From assembly GCF_000817735.3 (NCBI RefSeq), contig NZ_JTJC03000003.1, positions 372,001 through 436,000 of the forward strand: a stretch of 64,000 nucleotides of DNA. Reading direction: 5' to 3'. The position numbers were made by a program, and so were the translations under genes. This DNA comes from Scytonema millei VB511283 (GTDB taxonomy: Bacteria > Cyanobacteriota > Cyanobacteriia > Cyanobacteriales > Chroococcidiopsidaceae). Positions 8,120-16,260 of this stretch are shown piece by piece; positions within the stretch are counted from its first letter, which is position 1, and each line of letters starts with the position of its first letter. The notes under the pieces were generated by a model, which searched no databases, was not told the DNA's origin, and saw only the letters and a program-made list of their open reading frames with translations.

Positions 8120-8336
8120 GGGCGAGGAGCGAGGAGTGAGGAGTGAGAGGACGAGGAAGATATGGGGGACAAGGGGGACAAGGAGGACAAGGAAGCAGGG
8201 GAGCAGAGGAGCAGAGAAGCAACTACCAACTACCAACTACCAATTCCTTACACCCTAAACCCCACACCCCACACCCTTTCTTCACTGGTCACTGATAACT
8301 GATAACTGTTAACTGACAACTGACTCCCTACTCCCT
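8119..8336. repeat. Mixed 7- to 9-nt tandem repeats downstream of ntcA
   Basis: The array has GAGGAGC/GAGGAGT units, then GGGGGACAA-type 9-nt units, CCAACTA units, CCACACC units and CTGATAA/CTGACAA units. It fills the space between ntcA and the DUF3084 gene. Confidence 0.8.
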
Positions 8337-8383
8337 CATTATTAGGGTAGGCTGTATCTGGATGATGTAAATCGCAGCAAGAA

Positions 8384-9913
8384 ATGTCCACCGGATTCAT
8401 CTGGATTGCAGCAATTATTATTTTGGGGGGTGTAATCGCGACGGTGGGCGATCGCATCGGCACGAAAGTAGGCAAAGCGCGGCTGAGTTTGTTTAAACTG
8501 CGTCCCCGTAATACGGCTACTTTGATTACCATCTTGACTGGAATGGTAATTTCTTTTTCCACTTTGGGGGTTTTGCTAGCTTTTGACAAGCGGTTGCGAG
8601 ATGGGGTCTTTGAGATTGGTAGGGTACAACGATTGCTGGAATTAAGGCGACAAGATTTAACCGAAACTCGACAGCAGTTAGAAACAACTACCAAAGCCAA
8701 AACTCAAGTCGAGCAAGAACTGACTCAAGCCAGGGAAGAACAGAAAGCTCAGCAGATAGAAGCTCAAAGACAGCAAGCAGCAGCCCAAAAGCGGTTGAAA
8801 GAAATTAATCAATCTTTACGGGCAGCCTTAACTAAACAAATACAAACCCAAGCTCAACTCAACCGCACTCGCGGTCAGCTCGAACGAATTTCTGCCCAAT
8901 ATCAGCAAGCGCAAGCGCAGCTGAACACGGTGACTGGACAAGCACGCAGGCTACGACAAGAAATTCAACAGAATCAGAAAGAACTGCAAGCATTAGTTGC
9001 CCAACGAAATCAACTTAAAACAAGAATTAGCCAGCAAGACCGAGAAATTGCCAAATTAGACGCAGAAATTCAGCGGCGAGACCTGAGTATTGCCCAAAGA
9101 GAAGCTTTACTGAAAGATTTGGAAAAAGAAGCAATTGCTTTAGCAAGGAACTTACAACTGCTGCGCCAGGGGAATCTTGCATTAGTCAGGGGTCAAGTCC
9201 TAGCGGCGCGGGTAGTGCGCATCGTTCGCCCTTCAGCCGCTCGTCAAGCTGTCGAAGAAATTTTGCGCGAAGCTAACCGTAATGCTATGAATCAAACTCA
9301 ACCTGGAGTAGAAAAAATTTCCCAAAGGGTTGTCAAAATTTCGGAAAAACAAGTCGAACAGCTCATCAAGCAAATTGACGATGGGCGAGATTATTTCGTC
9401 CGCATTCTCGCTGCAAACAATTATGTGGTCGGGGAAAGTTCGGTGCAAGTTTTTGCTGATGTGGCGCTGAATCAACAAGTCTTTAAACCTGGAGAAGTAT
9501 TATCTAGAATCGAAGCGAACCCAGCAGTAATGACAACCAGAGAAGTGAGACAACGCATAGATTTGTTGTTAGAAGCTGCTAAATTTAGCGCTCAACGTGC
9601 TGGAGTGTTGGATGAGAATCTCCTAATTGCCGACAATCGTATCCAAACCCTAATTCGCTTTTTCGAGCAACTCCAGAGCTACGATCGCCCATTAGAATTA
9701 AAAGCGATCGCCGCTCAGAATATTTACACTGCTGGACCTATAGCTGTCGAGCTACTGGCAACTCAAAACGGACAGGTGATATTTAGTACTCAACAGAGTT
9801 TACCGCAGCCAACGGAGCAGGGAGCAGGGAGCAGGGAGCAGGGAGCAGGGAGCAGGGAGCAGGGAGCAGAGGAGCAGGGAGCAGAGGAGCAGGGAGTGGG
9901 GAGTGGGGAGTAG
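8384..9913 (+). CDS. DUF3084 domain-containing coiled-coil membrane protein
   Basis: The 509-residue protein has two N-terminal membrane helices (about residues 4-22 and 46-66), then a Gln/Glu/Arg-rich coiled coil to about residue 250, and a globular C-terminal part (RVVRIVRPSAARQAVEEIL...). This is the layout of DUF3084 proteins, which are common in cyanobacteria and of unknown function. It precedes the YqgF-like gene by 2 bases and is probably co-transcribed with it. The last 30 or so residues (EQGAGSREQGAGSREQGA...) are the translation of a GGGAGCA tandem repeat and are not part of the family fold: the stop codon has been pushed into repeat DNA. Confidence 0.9.
   Translation: MSTGFIWIAAIIILGGVIATVGDRIGTKVGKARLSLFKLRPRNTATLITILTGMVISFSTLGVLLAFDKRLRDGVFEIGRVQRLLELRRQDLTETRQQLETTTKAKTQVEQELTQAREEQKAQQIEAQRQQAAAQKRLKEINQSLRAALTKQIQTQAQLNRTRGQLERISAQYQQAQAQLNTVTGQARRLRQEIQQNQKELQALVAQRNQLKTRISQQDREIAKLDAEIQRRDLSIAQREALLKDLEKEAIALARNLQLLRQGNLALVRGQVLAARVVRIVRPSAARQAVEEILREANRNAMNQTQPGVEKISQRVVKISEKQVEQLIKQIDDGRDYFVRILAANNYVVGESSVQVFADVALNQQVFKPGEVLSRIEANPAVMTTREVRQRIDLLLEAAKFSAQRAGVLDENLLIADNRIQTLIRFFEQLQSYDRPLELKAIAAQNIYTAGPIAVELLATQNGQVIFSTQQSLPQPTEQGAGSREQGAGSREQGAEEQGAEEQGVGSGE
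9813..9912. repeat. 7-nt repeat array (GGGAGCA) inside the 3' end of the DUF3084 gene
   Basis: GGGAGCA units run in tandem for about 100 bases, slightly varied (AGGAGCA, GGGAGTG). Because 7 is not a multiple of 3, the array reads as a 7-residue repeat, REQGAGS. Confidence 0.9.
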
Positions 9914-9915
9914 GT

Positions 9916-10335
9916 ATGGAGATGCACTCAACTGTGATATTAGGCTTCGATCCTGGTCGAGATAAATGTGGTGTAGCAGTGATGGGACTGGATGGTAATT
10001 TGTCCTACCATCAAGTTGTATCAGCAGCAGAAGCGATCGCTACTATTCAAGCCTTGCGCCAAAAATACCGCATCTCCCTGTTAGTTATGGGCGATCGAAC
10101 CACATCCAAACAGTGGCAGCAAAAAATTAGTCAAGCACAACTAGAACCGCTAACCATAGTCATGGTAGACGAACGCAACACGACTTTAGAAGCACGCGAT
10201 CGCTACTGGCAGATGTATCCTCCAACTGGTCTTTCTCGCCTCATCCCGCAGGGAATGCGTCAACCCCCACGGGCGATCGACGATATTGTAGCAATATTGC
10301 TGATTGAAAGATACTTGTTAAGTCGTAAGTCGTAA
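9916..10335 (+). CDS. YqgF/RuvC-like resolvase-fold protein
   Basis: The protein is 139 residues (137 if the second ATG at 9922 is used) with an RNase H-like fold of the YqgF/RuvX type. The first metal-binding Asp is in LGFDPGRDKCGVA, the DER motif appears as VDERNTTLEARD, and the third acidic position is in RAIDDIVAILL. Close relatives are proposed to process the 5' end of pre-16S rRNA or to resolve Holliday junctions; which one applies here cannot be told. It follows the DUF3084 gene at once. Its final residues (SRKS) and stop codon come from a GTAAGTC repeat. Confidence 0.85.
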   Translation: MEMHSTVILGFDPGRDKCGVAVMGLDGNLSYHQVVSAAEAIATIQALRQKYRISLLVMGDRTTSKQWQQKISQAQLEPLTIVMVDERNTTLEARDRYWQMYPPTGLSRLIPQGMRQPPRAIDDIVAILLIERYLLSRKS

Positions 10336-10352
10336 GTCGTAAGTCGTAAGTC
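10318..10352. repeat. 7-nt repeat array (GTAAGTC)
   Basis: GTAAGTC units run in tandem across the stop codon of the YqgF-like gene. Confidence 0.85.
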
Positions 10353-10402
10353 AACAGTCACTTACTACCAACTCCTCACGAATGACAAATGACAAATGAC
10401 CA

Positions 10403-10666
10403 TTAAATTTCTGCCCGAATTTTAAATGCATAATCTCCGCCTGGTTCTAGCTGATAGTCGCGTTGCTCTAGAAAGCGACCAAGAGGTTCTTGGATCAATG
10501 CCCGTCCTTGCGAAGGTTTAACAGATAACTCGCCTCGGTGAAATTGCCACTGGAATTGCCACTCAAAATTACCAGCGCACACTTCTCCTTCTAGCAAACC
10601 ATGCTGCCAAGATTGTCGTGTAATCCGAACGTGGGCAACAGTTTCTGGTAATCGTTTACGACTCAC
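10403..10666 (-). CDS. DUF3146 family protein
   Basis: The protein is 87 residues, read from a GTG start (10666). It matches the small cyanobacterial DUF3146 family: it begins SRKRLPETVAHVRITRQSW and ends LEPGGDYAFKIRAEI. The function is unknown. It is soluble, with many Trp and aromatic residues, and is convergent to the YqgF-like gene. Confidence 0.85.
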   Translation of the reverse strand: MSRKRLPETVAHVRITRQSWQHGLLEGEVCAGNFEWQFQWQFHRGELSVKPSQGRALIQEPLGRFLEQRDYQLEPGGDYAFKIRAEI

Positions 10667-10779
10667 AATGATACTACCGTTATGAAATGCTTTCCGAATG
10701 ACTTACTTCCCACAATACCAAAACCAACTTATAGGATCGAAGAGGCGAAAGCGATCTTTCTAACGAAAGAAAGTGAGTC

Positions 10780-10858
10780 TTGAGTGGTTAGTGGCTAGTG
10801 GCTGGTGGCTAGATTCCTAGTTTTCGTCTTCACTAGTCACTAGTCACTAGTCACTGAA
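10780..10858. repeat. 7-nt repeats (TAGTGGC / TAGTCAC units)
   Basis: TGGTTAG/TGGCTAG units are followed by CACTAGT units, which end about 20 bases before the GTPase start. Confidence 0.75.
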
Positions 10859-10878
10859 AACTGAGATTATTTCCATCT

Positions 10879-12321
10879 ATGCATGAGCCTTTAGAAGAGA
10901 CGGAATTAGCCGATGAATTAGATAAGGCAATTTGGGGCTTTGATGATATTCAGGCAGAAATTAACTACAAACAGGCAAAAGATACTCTTCATAACTTAGT
11001 CACTCGTCTCGACCTCAAACCACAAGAACGAGAGGGATTAGAATCAGAAATCGCCCAGTTAGAGACGATGCTGGAAAATCTGGAGCAGAGGGTGGTGCAA
11101 ATTGCTGTCTTCGGTATGGTAGGTAGGGGAAAATCATCTCTACTTAATGCTTTGTTAGGGCAGCAAGTCTTTGAAACGGGTCCATTGCATGGCGTAACTC
11201 GCAGCACTCAAAAAGCACAGTGGGAAGTTACAGAAGAAACGATTGGTACGGGCGATCGCTACGTTAAATTTACCTTGCCTAGTAGCGGTGATTCTCAAGT
11301 AGAATTGATTGACACCCCCGGCTTAGATGAGGTTGATGGGGAAACTCGCGCTGCCCTCGCCGCGCAAATTGCCAATCGTGCCGATCTGATTTTATTTGCG
11401 ATCGCCGGAGATATGACGCAAGTAGAACACAAGGCTCTTTCCCAACTGCGAGACGTTGGCAAGCCGATCCTGTTGGTATTTAATAAAATCGACCAATATC
11501 CCCAAGCCGACCGGATAGCGATCTATCACAAAATTCGCGACGAACGAGTCAAAGAATTACTCTCTCCCGATGAAATTGTCATGGCGGCGGCTTCTCCTTT
11601 GACCAAAAAAGCGATCGTGCGTCCTGATGGAACCAGAAGCGTGCAACTCAGCCAGGGACAGCCGCAAATTGAGGAATTGAAATTAAAAATTCTCGAAATT
11701 TTACATCGGGAAGGCAAAGCTTTAGTTGCTCTCAATACAATGCTTTATGCCGACAACGTGAACGAGCAAATTGTCAAGCGTAAACTCGAAATTCGTGCCA
11801 GCAGTGCCGAGCGCTTGATTTGGCGGGCAACCATGACCAAAGCCGTAGCGATCGCCCTGAACCCAATAATGATGGTCGATCTGCTCAGTGGAGCTGCGAT
11901 CGATTTAATCCTCATCCTGTCTCTAGCTAAGTTATATGACATACCGATGACACAGACAGGAGCCTTGCAATTGCTACAAAAAATCGCCCTGAGTTTGGGC
12001 GGAATTAGTGCCAGCCAATTGCTAGCAAATTTGGGCTTAAGTTCCCTGAAAAGCTTATTGGGTATAGCTACCCCCGCTACCGGGGGCATTACCCTGGCTC
12101 CCTACCTTTCTGTTGCTATTACCCAAGCAGGCGTGGCGGGTGTTTCTGCTTACAGCATCGGACAAGTGACAAAAGCATACCTCGCCAACGGCGCAACTTG
12201 GGGACCAGAAGGACCGAAAGCCGTCATTACGCGCATTTTGTCCTCCCTCGACCAAACTTCTATTCTGAATCGGATTAAAGATGAGTTGGTCGCGAAATTA
12301 GGGGCTAGAAAAGAGAGCTGA
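10879..12321 (+). CDS. GTPase of the Era/Dynamin-like class with C-terminal DUF697 domain
   Basis: The protein has 480 residues. The GTPase motifs are in order: P-loop GMVGRGKSSLLN (residues 79-90), G3 DTPGLDE, G4 NKID and G5 AASP. A leading helix (residues 25-75) precedes them. The C-terminal part from about residue 300 is a hydrophobic helical DUF697-type region (NPIMMVDLLSGAAIDLILILSLAKLYDIPMT, then glycine-rich membrane-like helices). Such proteins are membrane-associated in cyanobacteria, with no defined role. It is monocistronic. Repeat DNA begins at its stop codon. Confidence 0.88.
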   Translation: MHEPLEETELADELDKAIWGFDDIQAEINYKQAKDTLHNLVTRLDLKPQEREGLESEIAQLETMLENLEQRVVQIAVFGMVGRGKSSLLNALLGQQVFETGPLHGVTRSTQKAQWEVTEETIGTGDRYVKFTLPSSGDSQVELIDTPGLDEVDGETRAALAAQIANRADLILFAIAGDMTQVEHKALSQLRDVGKPILLVFNKIDQYPQADRIAIYHKIRDERVKELLSPDEIVMAAASPLTKKAIVRPDGTRSVQLSQGQPQIEELKLKILEILHREGKALVALNTMLYADNVNEQIVKRKLEIRASSAERLIWRATMTKAVAIALNPIMMVDLLSGAAIDLILILSLAKLYDIPMTQTGALQLLQKIALSLGGISASQLLANLGLSSLKSLLGIATPATGGITLAPYLSVAITQAGVAGVSAYSIGQVTKAYLANGATWGPEGPKAVITRILSSLDQTSILNRIKDELVAKLGARKES

Positions 12322-12372
12322 GGGAGCTGAGGATGCTGAGGGAGACAAGGGAGAAAGAAATTTACAATCTCC

Positions 12373-12422
12373 ATACCCTACACCCCACACCCTACACCCC
12401 ACACCCCACACCCTACACCCTT
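12373..12422. repeat. 7-nt repeat array (ACACCCC / ACACCCT)
   Basis: CTACACC/CCACACC units form about seven tandem copies between the convergent GTPase and MscS-type genes. Confidence 0.85.
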
Positions 12423-12461
12423 TCTTCACTAGCCACCAGTCACCAGTCACCAGCCACTATC

Positions 12462-14213
12462 TTATACACGCGGAGGCAGATTACGCTGCTGCTTGAAGGA
12501 TTCGAGAATTTCCCGTACTTGTTGTCCGGCGATTTCCCGACCACCCAAACCGAAGGCGATCGCAGAAGCAACGGCGATCGCGCCAAATAGCAATCCAAAT
12601 GCTAAATTCACGATATCTTGGGCAATACCGATCTGTTGCAGTGCCATCGCTGAGACAAGGGCAATAATTGCTATACGGGCTATCTGTCCTAAAATCTGGG
12701 CTTGGCGATCGCCCGAACTGGTGATGATGTTGTAAGCCAGGTTTGCCAAAAATAAACCGATGGCGAATACTACCAATCCTGCTAAAATTCGCCCAAAAAT
12801 TACGATGATGCCGCTAACTAGGGTAGTTAATGCAGGAATACCCAAAATATTAACTGCTGTCACCGTGGCAAACAGCATAATTCCTACAAATACAATAATG
12901 CCCACAATTTCGGCTGGCGTACGAGCGGAGATTGTAGGCGCTGGTTCCCTTTGAATGACTGTTGGCTGTCCCGTCGTTGGTGGGGGTGGAATTGCTCCTG
13001 GTTCCTCATAGGTGGGACTTGGCGCGGCGCTTCTGCGTCTGAGAGTGGGCAGTCCCAACACAGAGAAGATGTTGTTAAAACCAATACTTGTGAGAATATT
13101 CGTCACCAAATCGCCAACGAATCGCCCCAGGAAGTAAGCCAGGATGAGAATTAATGCTGCTGTAAAGATTAGTGGTAAAGCATTAAGGATCTGTTGCAAC
13201 ATGGCGATCGCCGGAGTCGAGATCGCATCAATGCGCAGTTGTTGTAGTGCCGCGATCGCTACTGGAATCAAAATCAGGACGTAGACGATGGTGCCAATAA
13301 TTCCCGATAAAGATTGCCCTCCCGCCGTGGTTCGCAGTCCAAAGCGCGATCCTGCTTGGTCAATTCCAGTTGAGATCAGCAAATTAGTGACGATCCGACG
13401 CACTACAGTCGCCAACAACCAACCAGCAGCAGCAATAATGACTGCTACCAAAATATTTGGTAAAGCTGAGAGGATCTCGCTCACCAAACCCTCTATTGGT
13501 TGTAATGCTTGCTGCAAACCAAGAGTATCGAGGATAGGAATTAAAAACAGCAAAAATATAAACCAGTACAAGGCATTGCCAATCGTATCGCTGAGCGATA
13601 GCTGGTTTGGTGGTCGAGTTACCCCTTGGGGTCGCTGGTCTAAACGCTCGTCTAGCCTAGCAGCGCGCAGTCCTCGGACTGTAATCAACTTCACGATTGT
13701 GGCAATTGCCCAAGCTACACCCAGGAAGATCAGCGCTCCTAGTATCCGAGGAATGAAGCTCAGTACAGTATTGAGGAAGCCACCCAAAGGACGAGACACC
13801 ACCTCTAGTTGAAGTGCGTTTAGCACCGCTACTACGGTGAAGAGAATCACAATCCAATAGACTAGATTGGCAATCAGTTCTTCGACTCTGGGTAAGTCGC
13901 GGCTATCCGAACGACCAGTAATGCTGGCTGCAATGCGGTTGTCAATATCCGTGCGATTGAGGATGCCTTTAACTATAGCTTTAGCGATCGCAGCCACGAT
14001 CAAACCAAGCGCCAGAATTAAGACTGCTCCCAGCAAGTTAGGAATAAACGCTAACAAGCTACCCCAAATATTTTGTACGTAGTCTACACTTCGCTCAACA
14101 GCCTGTTGTCCCTGCTGTACTGGTGGTGCTGCTTGCGCCAAATGTTGCCAAGACGCTTGCAGGGGTCTATCCCAGTTAGTGAAGTGGGTTATCCCGTGCC
14201 AAATTGCATTCAT
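12462..14213 (-). CDS. Mechanosensitive-channel-type membrane protein with repeated TM-helix units
   Basis: The 583-residue protein has many membrane helices arranged as repeated units. Each unit looks like IPNLLGAVLILALGLIVAAI followed by a cytosolic loop that ends in a paired Asn/Ile/Asp segment (NRTDIDNRIA, ARLDERLDQ, ISTGIDQAG, TSIGFNNIF). This is the conserved TM-helix repeat of CmpX-like proteins, related to MscS channels. It lacks the recognisable beta domain of classical MscS. A proline-rich loop at about residues 405-435 separates the last unit. The likely role is an ion or osmolyte channel in the inner or thylakoid membrane. No operon partner. Confidence 0.8.
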   Translation of the reverse strand: MNAIWHGITHFTNWDRPLQASWQHLAQAAPPVQQGQQAVERSVDYVQNIWGSLLAFIPNLLGAVLILALGLIVAAIAKAIVKGILNRTDIDNRIAASITGRSDSRDLPRVEELIANLVYWIVILFTVVAVLNALQLEVVSRPLGGFLNTVLSFIPRILGALIFLGVAWAIATIVKLITVRGLRAARLDERLDQRPQGVTRPPNQLSLSDTIGNALYWFIFLLFLIPILDTLGLQQALQPIEGLVSEILSALPNILVAVIIAAAGWLLATVVRRIVTNLLISTGIDQAGSRFGLRTTAGGQSLSGIIGTIVYVLILIPVAIAALQQLRIDAISTPAIAMLQQILNALPLIFTAALILILAYFLGRFVGDLVTNILTSIGFNNIFSVLGLPTLRRRSAAPSPTYEEPGAIPPPPTTGQPTVIQREPAPTISARTPAEIVGIIVFVGIMLFATVTAVNILGIPALTTLVSGIIVIFGRILAGLVVFAIGLFLANLAYNIITSSGDRQAQILGQIARIAIIALVSAMALQQIGIAQDIVNLAFGLLFGAIAVASAIAFGLGGREIAGQQVREILESFKQQRNLPPRV

Positions 14214-14625
14214 AATTTTCCGAGTTAACTGTAAATTTCATGAGGAGAAAGTACCAGCCACCGCTCTTTTTGGTAGCAGAATTGAAAATCCTGCTACAAC
14301 TCCCTTGTATTTTTGTACTTTGTCAGCAAATTAGCTAGTGAGGAGAAATATAGAGTTCTTATACAGAGTGATTCCTCAGTTTCTCATTCCACATCTACCT
14401 TAGTGAGTAGTTATGCCAGAAGAATCCCCGGATTAGTGAGTTTTTAGGTTTTTCATTCTTGCGATAGGTGCGAAATCAAATCAATTTACTCGTTAAGATT
14501 ATGATTAAATTTTCTGATAAATCAGGGAGACAAGGGGGAGAAGAGAGCGCAAGGTTGCTGAGGGAGCTGAGGGAGCTGAGGGAGCTGAGGAAGCAGGGAG
14601 CAGTTATCAGTGACCAGTGACCAAA

Positions 14626-14676
14626 GTTTTGAGTTTTGAGTTTTGAGTTTTGAGTTTTGAGTTTTGAGTTTTGAGT
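14626..14676. repeat. 7-nt repeat array (GTTTTGA)
   Basis: About seven perfect tandem copies of GTTTTGA. Confidence 0.9.
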
Positions 14677-14718
14677 TAAATTCAACATTCAACATTCAAA
14701 ACTCTCTTCCACGCATCA

Positions 14719-14777
14719 CTGACAACTGACAACTGACAACTGACAACTGACAACTGACAACTAACAACTGACAACTG
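14719..14777. repeat. 7-nt repeat array (CTGACAA)
   Basis: About eight tandem copies of CTGACAA, one varied to CTAACAA, ending a few bases before the ATG at 14783. Confidence 0.9.
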
Positions 14778-14782
14778 AACGA

Positions 14783-15250
14783 ATGACACAAATATTTGAA
14801 CAATCAATTGAGATTGCTGCTAGTGCAACGGCTGTCGAGCGTTGCGTTACCGACTTGCATCTAATGCATCGGTGGTTGAACCCAGCCCTGCGTTGCGAAC
14901 CTGTAGGCGAGTGGAGTACGGAAATAGGTAGCCGCAGCCGTTTTATTATTCAAGTTCCCTTAGTCAAACCCACTTTAGAGTGCATCACGATCGGTCGCGC
15001 TCCTGGGTTAATTGTCTGGGGGTTTGAGGGTTTTTTTCAAGGTAGCGATCGCTGGGAGTGTCAGCCCTTATCCCAAGGAACGCGCCTGCTTAACCGCTTT
15101 GAATTTGATATACCCAATCCCATCGTTAGCTGGGGTTTCCACACCTTCGCCGCCCCCTGGACGCAAGCGGACATGAAAACTCAACTCCAGCGCCTCAAGC
15201 AGGTTGCTGAGGAAGTGAGCAGGGAGCAGGGAGCAGGGAGCAGGGAGTAG
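14783..15250 (+). CDS. SRPBCC-family (START/polyketide-cyclase-like) protein
   Basis: The 155-residue protein has the helix-grip fold pattern of SRPBCC proteins: an N-terminal strand (FEQSIEIAASATAVERCVTD), a helix with HRWLNP, and beta strands (SRSRFIIQVPLV, GLIVWGFEGFF, GTRLLNRFEFD), then a long C-terminal helix (QADMKTQLQRLKQVAEEV). It probably binds a small hydrophobic ligand; the ligand is unknown. The ATG directly follows a CTGACAA repeat array with no clear ribosome site. The C-terminal residues SREQGAGSRE are encoded by GGGAGCA repeats. Confidence 0.8.
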   Translation: MTQIFEQSIEIAASATAVERCVTDLHLMHRWLNPALRCEPVGEWSTEIGSRSRFIIQVPLVKPTLECITIGRAPGLIVWGFEGFFQGSDRWECQPLSQGTRLLNRFEFDIPNPIVSWGFHTFAAPWTQADMKTQLQRLKQVAEEVSREQGAGSRE

Positions 15251-15327
15251 GGAGTAGGGAGCAGGGAGTAGGGAGCAGTTAATTCTCGACTTACGACTTA
15301 CGACTTACGACTTACGACTTACGACTT
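15216..15327. repeat. 7-nt repeats (GGGAGCA / GGGAGTA, then ACTTACG)
   Basis: GGGAGCA-type units begin inside the SRPBCC gene and continue after its stop. They are followed by five ACTTACG units before the end of the convergent SirB1 gene. Confidence 0.85.
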
Positions 15328-15333
15328 CCAACT

Positions 15334-16152
15334 CTATCCTCTTCCCAGTTGACTTAACAACTTGCGAATTACTGGAGCATCTTCTGCATGGGGGGCTTGG
15401 GCAAGATAGGATTCAAAGTCGGAAATGGCTGAAAACCAATGTCCCAACTGGTAGTTAATTAAACCGCGATCGCGTGTTTCACCTGGGATATCTGGAAACA
15501 ACAGCAAAATCTTTTCTACTGTTCCCAGTGCTTTTTCTAAATCCTGCTGTTGTAAATAAATATACTTCAAATTTGTCAGCATTCGTGCTAAAAATTGCCG
15601 ATGAGTCACCGATCGCAAAAATTCCGCTCGTAATGCTACAGGCTGTCCGTAAATTTGGCTCAATTTTGCTTGACAGTCTTGAGGAAACAGTACTTCACCT
15701 CGATTGAAGGCATCGACAAAAATCTCCATTTCCGGTATCTCAGGACGAATCAGGAAATGCCCCGGCATTCCCACCCCAACCATCGGAAAGTCAATTCGCT
15801 TAGCTAACTCTAGGTAGATTAGCGATAGTGTAATCGGAATTCCCGTCCGTCGCTCGATCGCATCGTTTAAGAAGCTATTACGCGGATCGTGATATTCATT
15901 AACATTTCCTTTAAATCCCAAGTCTTCATATAAGTATTGATTAATAGTTTGAATGACACGCAACGGATATCTCTGAATGGGTAGCCGCTCTAGTAATTCT
16001 TCTGCCATCGTATTTAGAGCGTTGAGATATTCTGCTGGATCGAGTTCTGGATATTCCTCCTGAGCAATGTAGAGAGCTGCTTTGGCTAGATCGATCTGCT
16101 CGTCAGAGCGATCGATCTCTTGAGAGAAAAATTGCCTTGCTACCGAAACCAT
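15334..16152 (-). CDS. SirB1-family protein (transglutaminase-like domain plus TPR)
   Basis: The 272-residue protein starts at ATG 16152 (a GTG lies one codon upstream). The first two thirds are a transglutaminase-like SirB1 domain with YHDPRNSFLNDAIERRTGIPITLSLIYLELAKR and GVGMPGHFLIRP. The last third is tetratricopeptide-like (LGTVEKILLLFP...RGLINYQLGHWFSAISDFESYLAQAP). It lacks an evident catalytic Cys in the usual place, as is common for this family. The function is not established. It lies divergent from the histidine kinase gene. Confidence 0.85.
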   Translation of the reverse strand: MVSVARQFFSQEIDRSDEQIDLAKAALYIAQEEYPELDPAEYLNALNTMAEELLERLPIQRYPLRVIQTINQYLYEDLGFKGNVNEYHDPRNSFLNDAIERRTGIPITLSLIYLELAKRIDFPMVGVGMPGHFLIRPEIPEMEIFVDAFNRGEVLFPQDCQAKLSQIYGQPVALRAEFLRSVTHRQFLARMLTNLKYIYLQQQDLEKALGTVEKILLLFPDIPGETRDRGLINYQLGHWFSAISDFESYLAQAPHAEDAPVIRKLLSQLGRG

Positions 16153-16260
16153 CACTAATTACAAAGGATAATTTTGCACTCTTTACATAAATTAAAACAG
16201 ACAACACACTATAAATGGTGCATCCTTAAGGTCAGTCTTATGGAACTCAACCACAGATAG

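Larger units (their letters stand above)
14214..14782. other. Gene-free region with 7-nt repeats
   Basis: The first half (14214-14520) is AT-rich with no ORF or RNA that I recognise; it probably carries the promoter of the MscS-type gene. The second half is repeat arrays that lead straight into the SRPBCC gene. Confidence 0.65.

Noticed and set aside
13288-13812. Plus-strand 174-codon ORF inside the MscS-type gene
   Set aside because: Antisense shadow of a membrane-helix gene, with no independent support.
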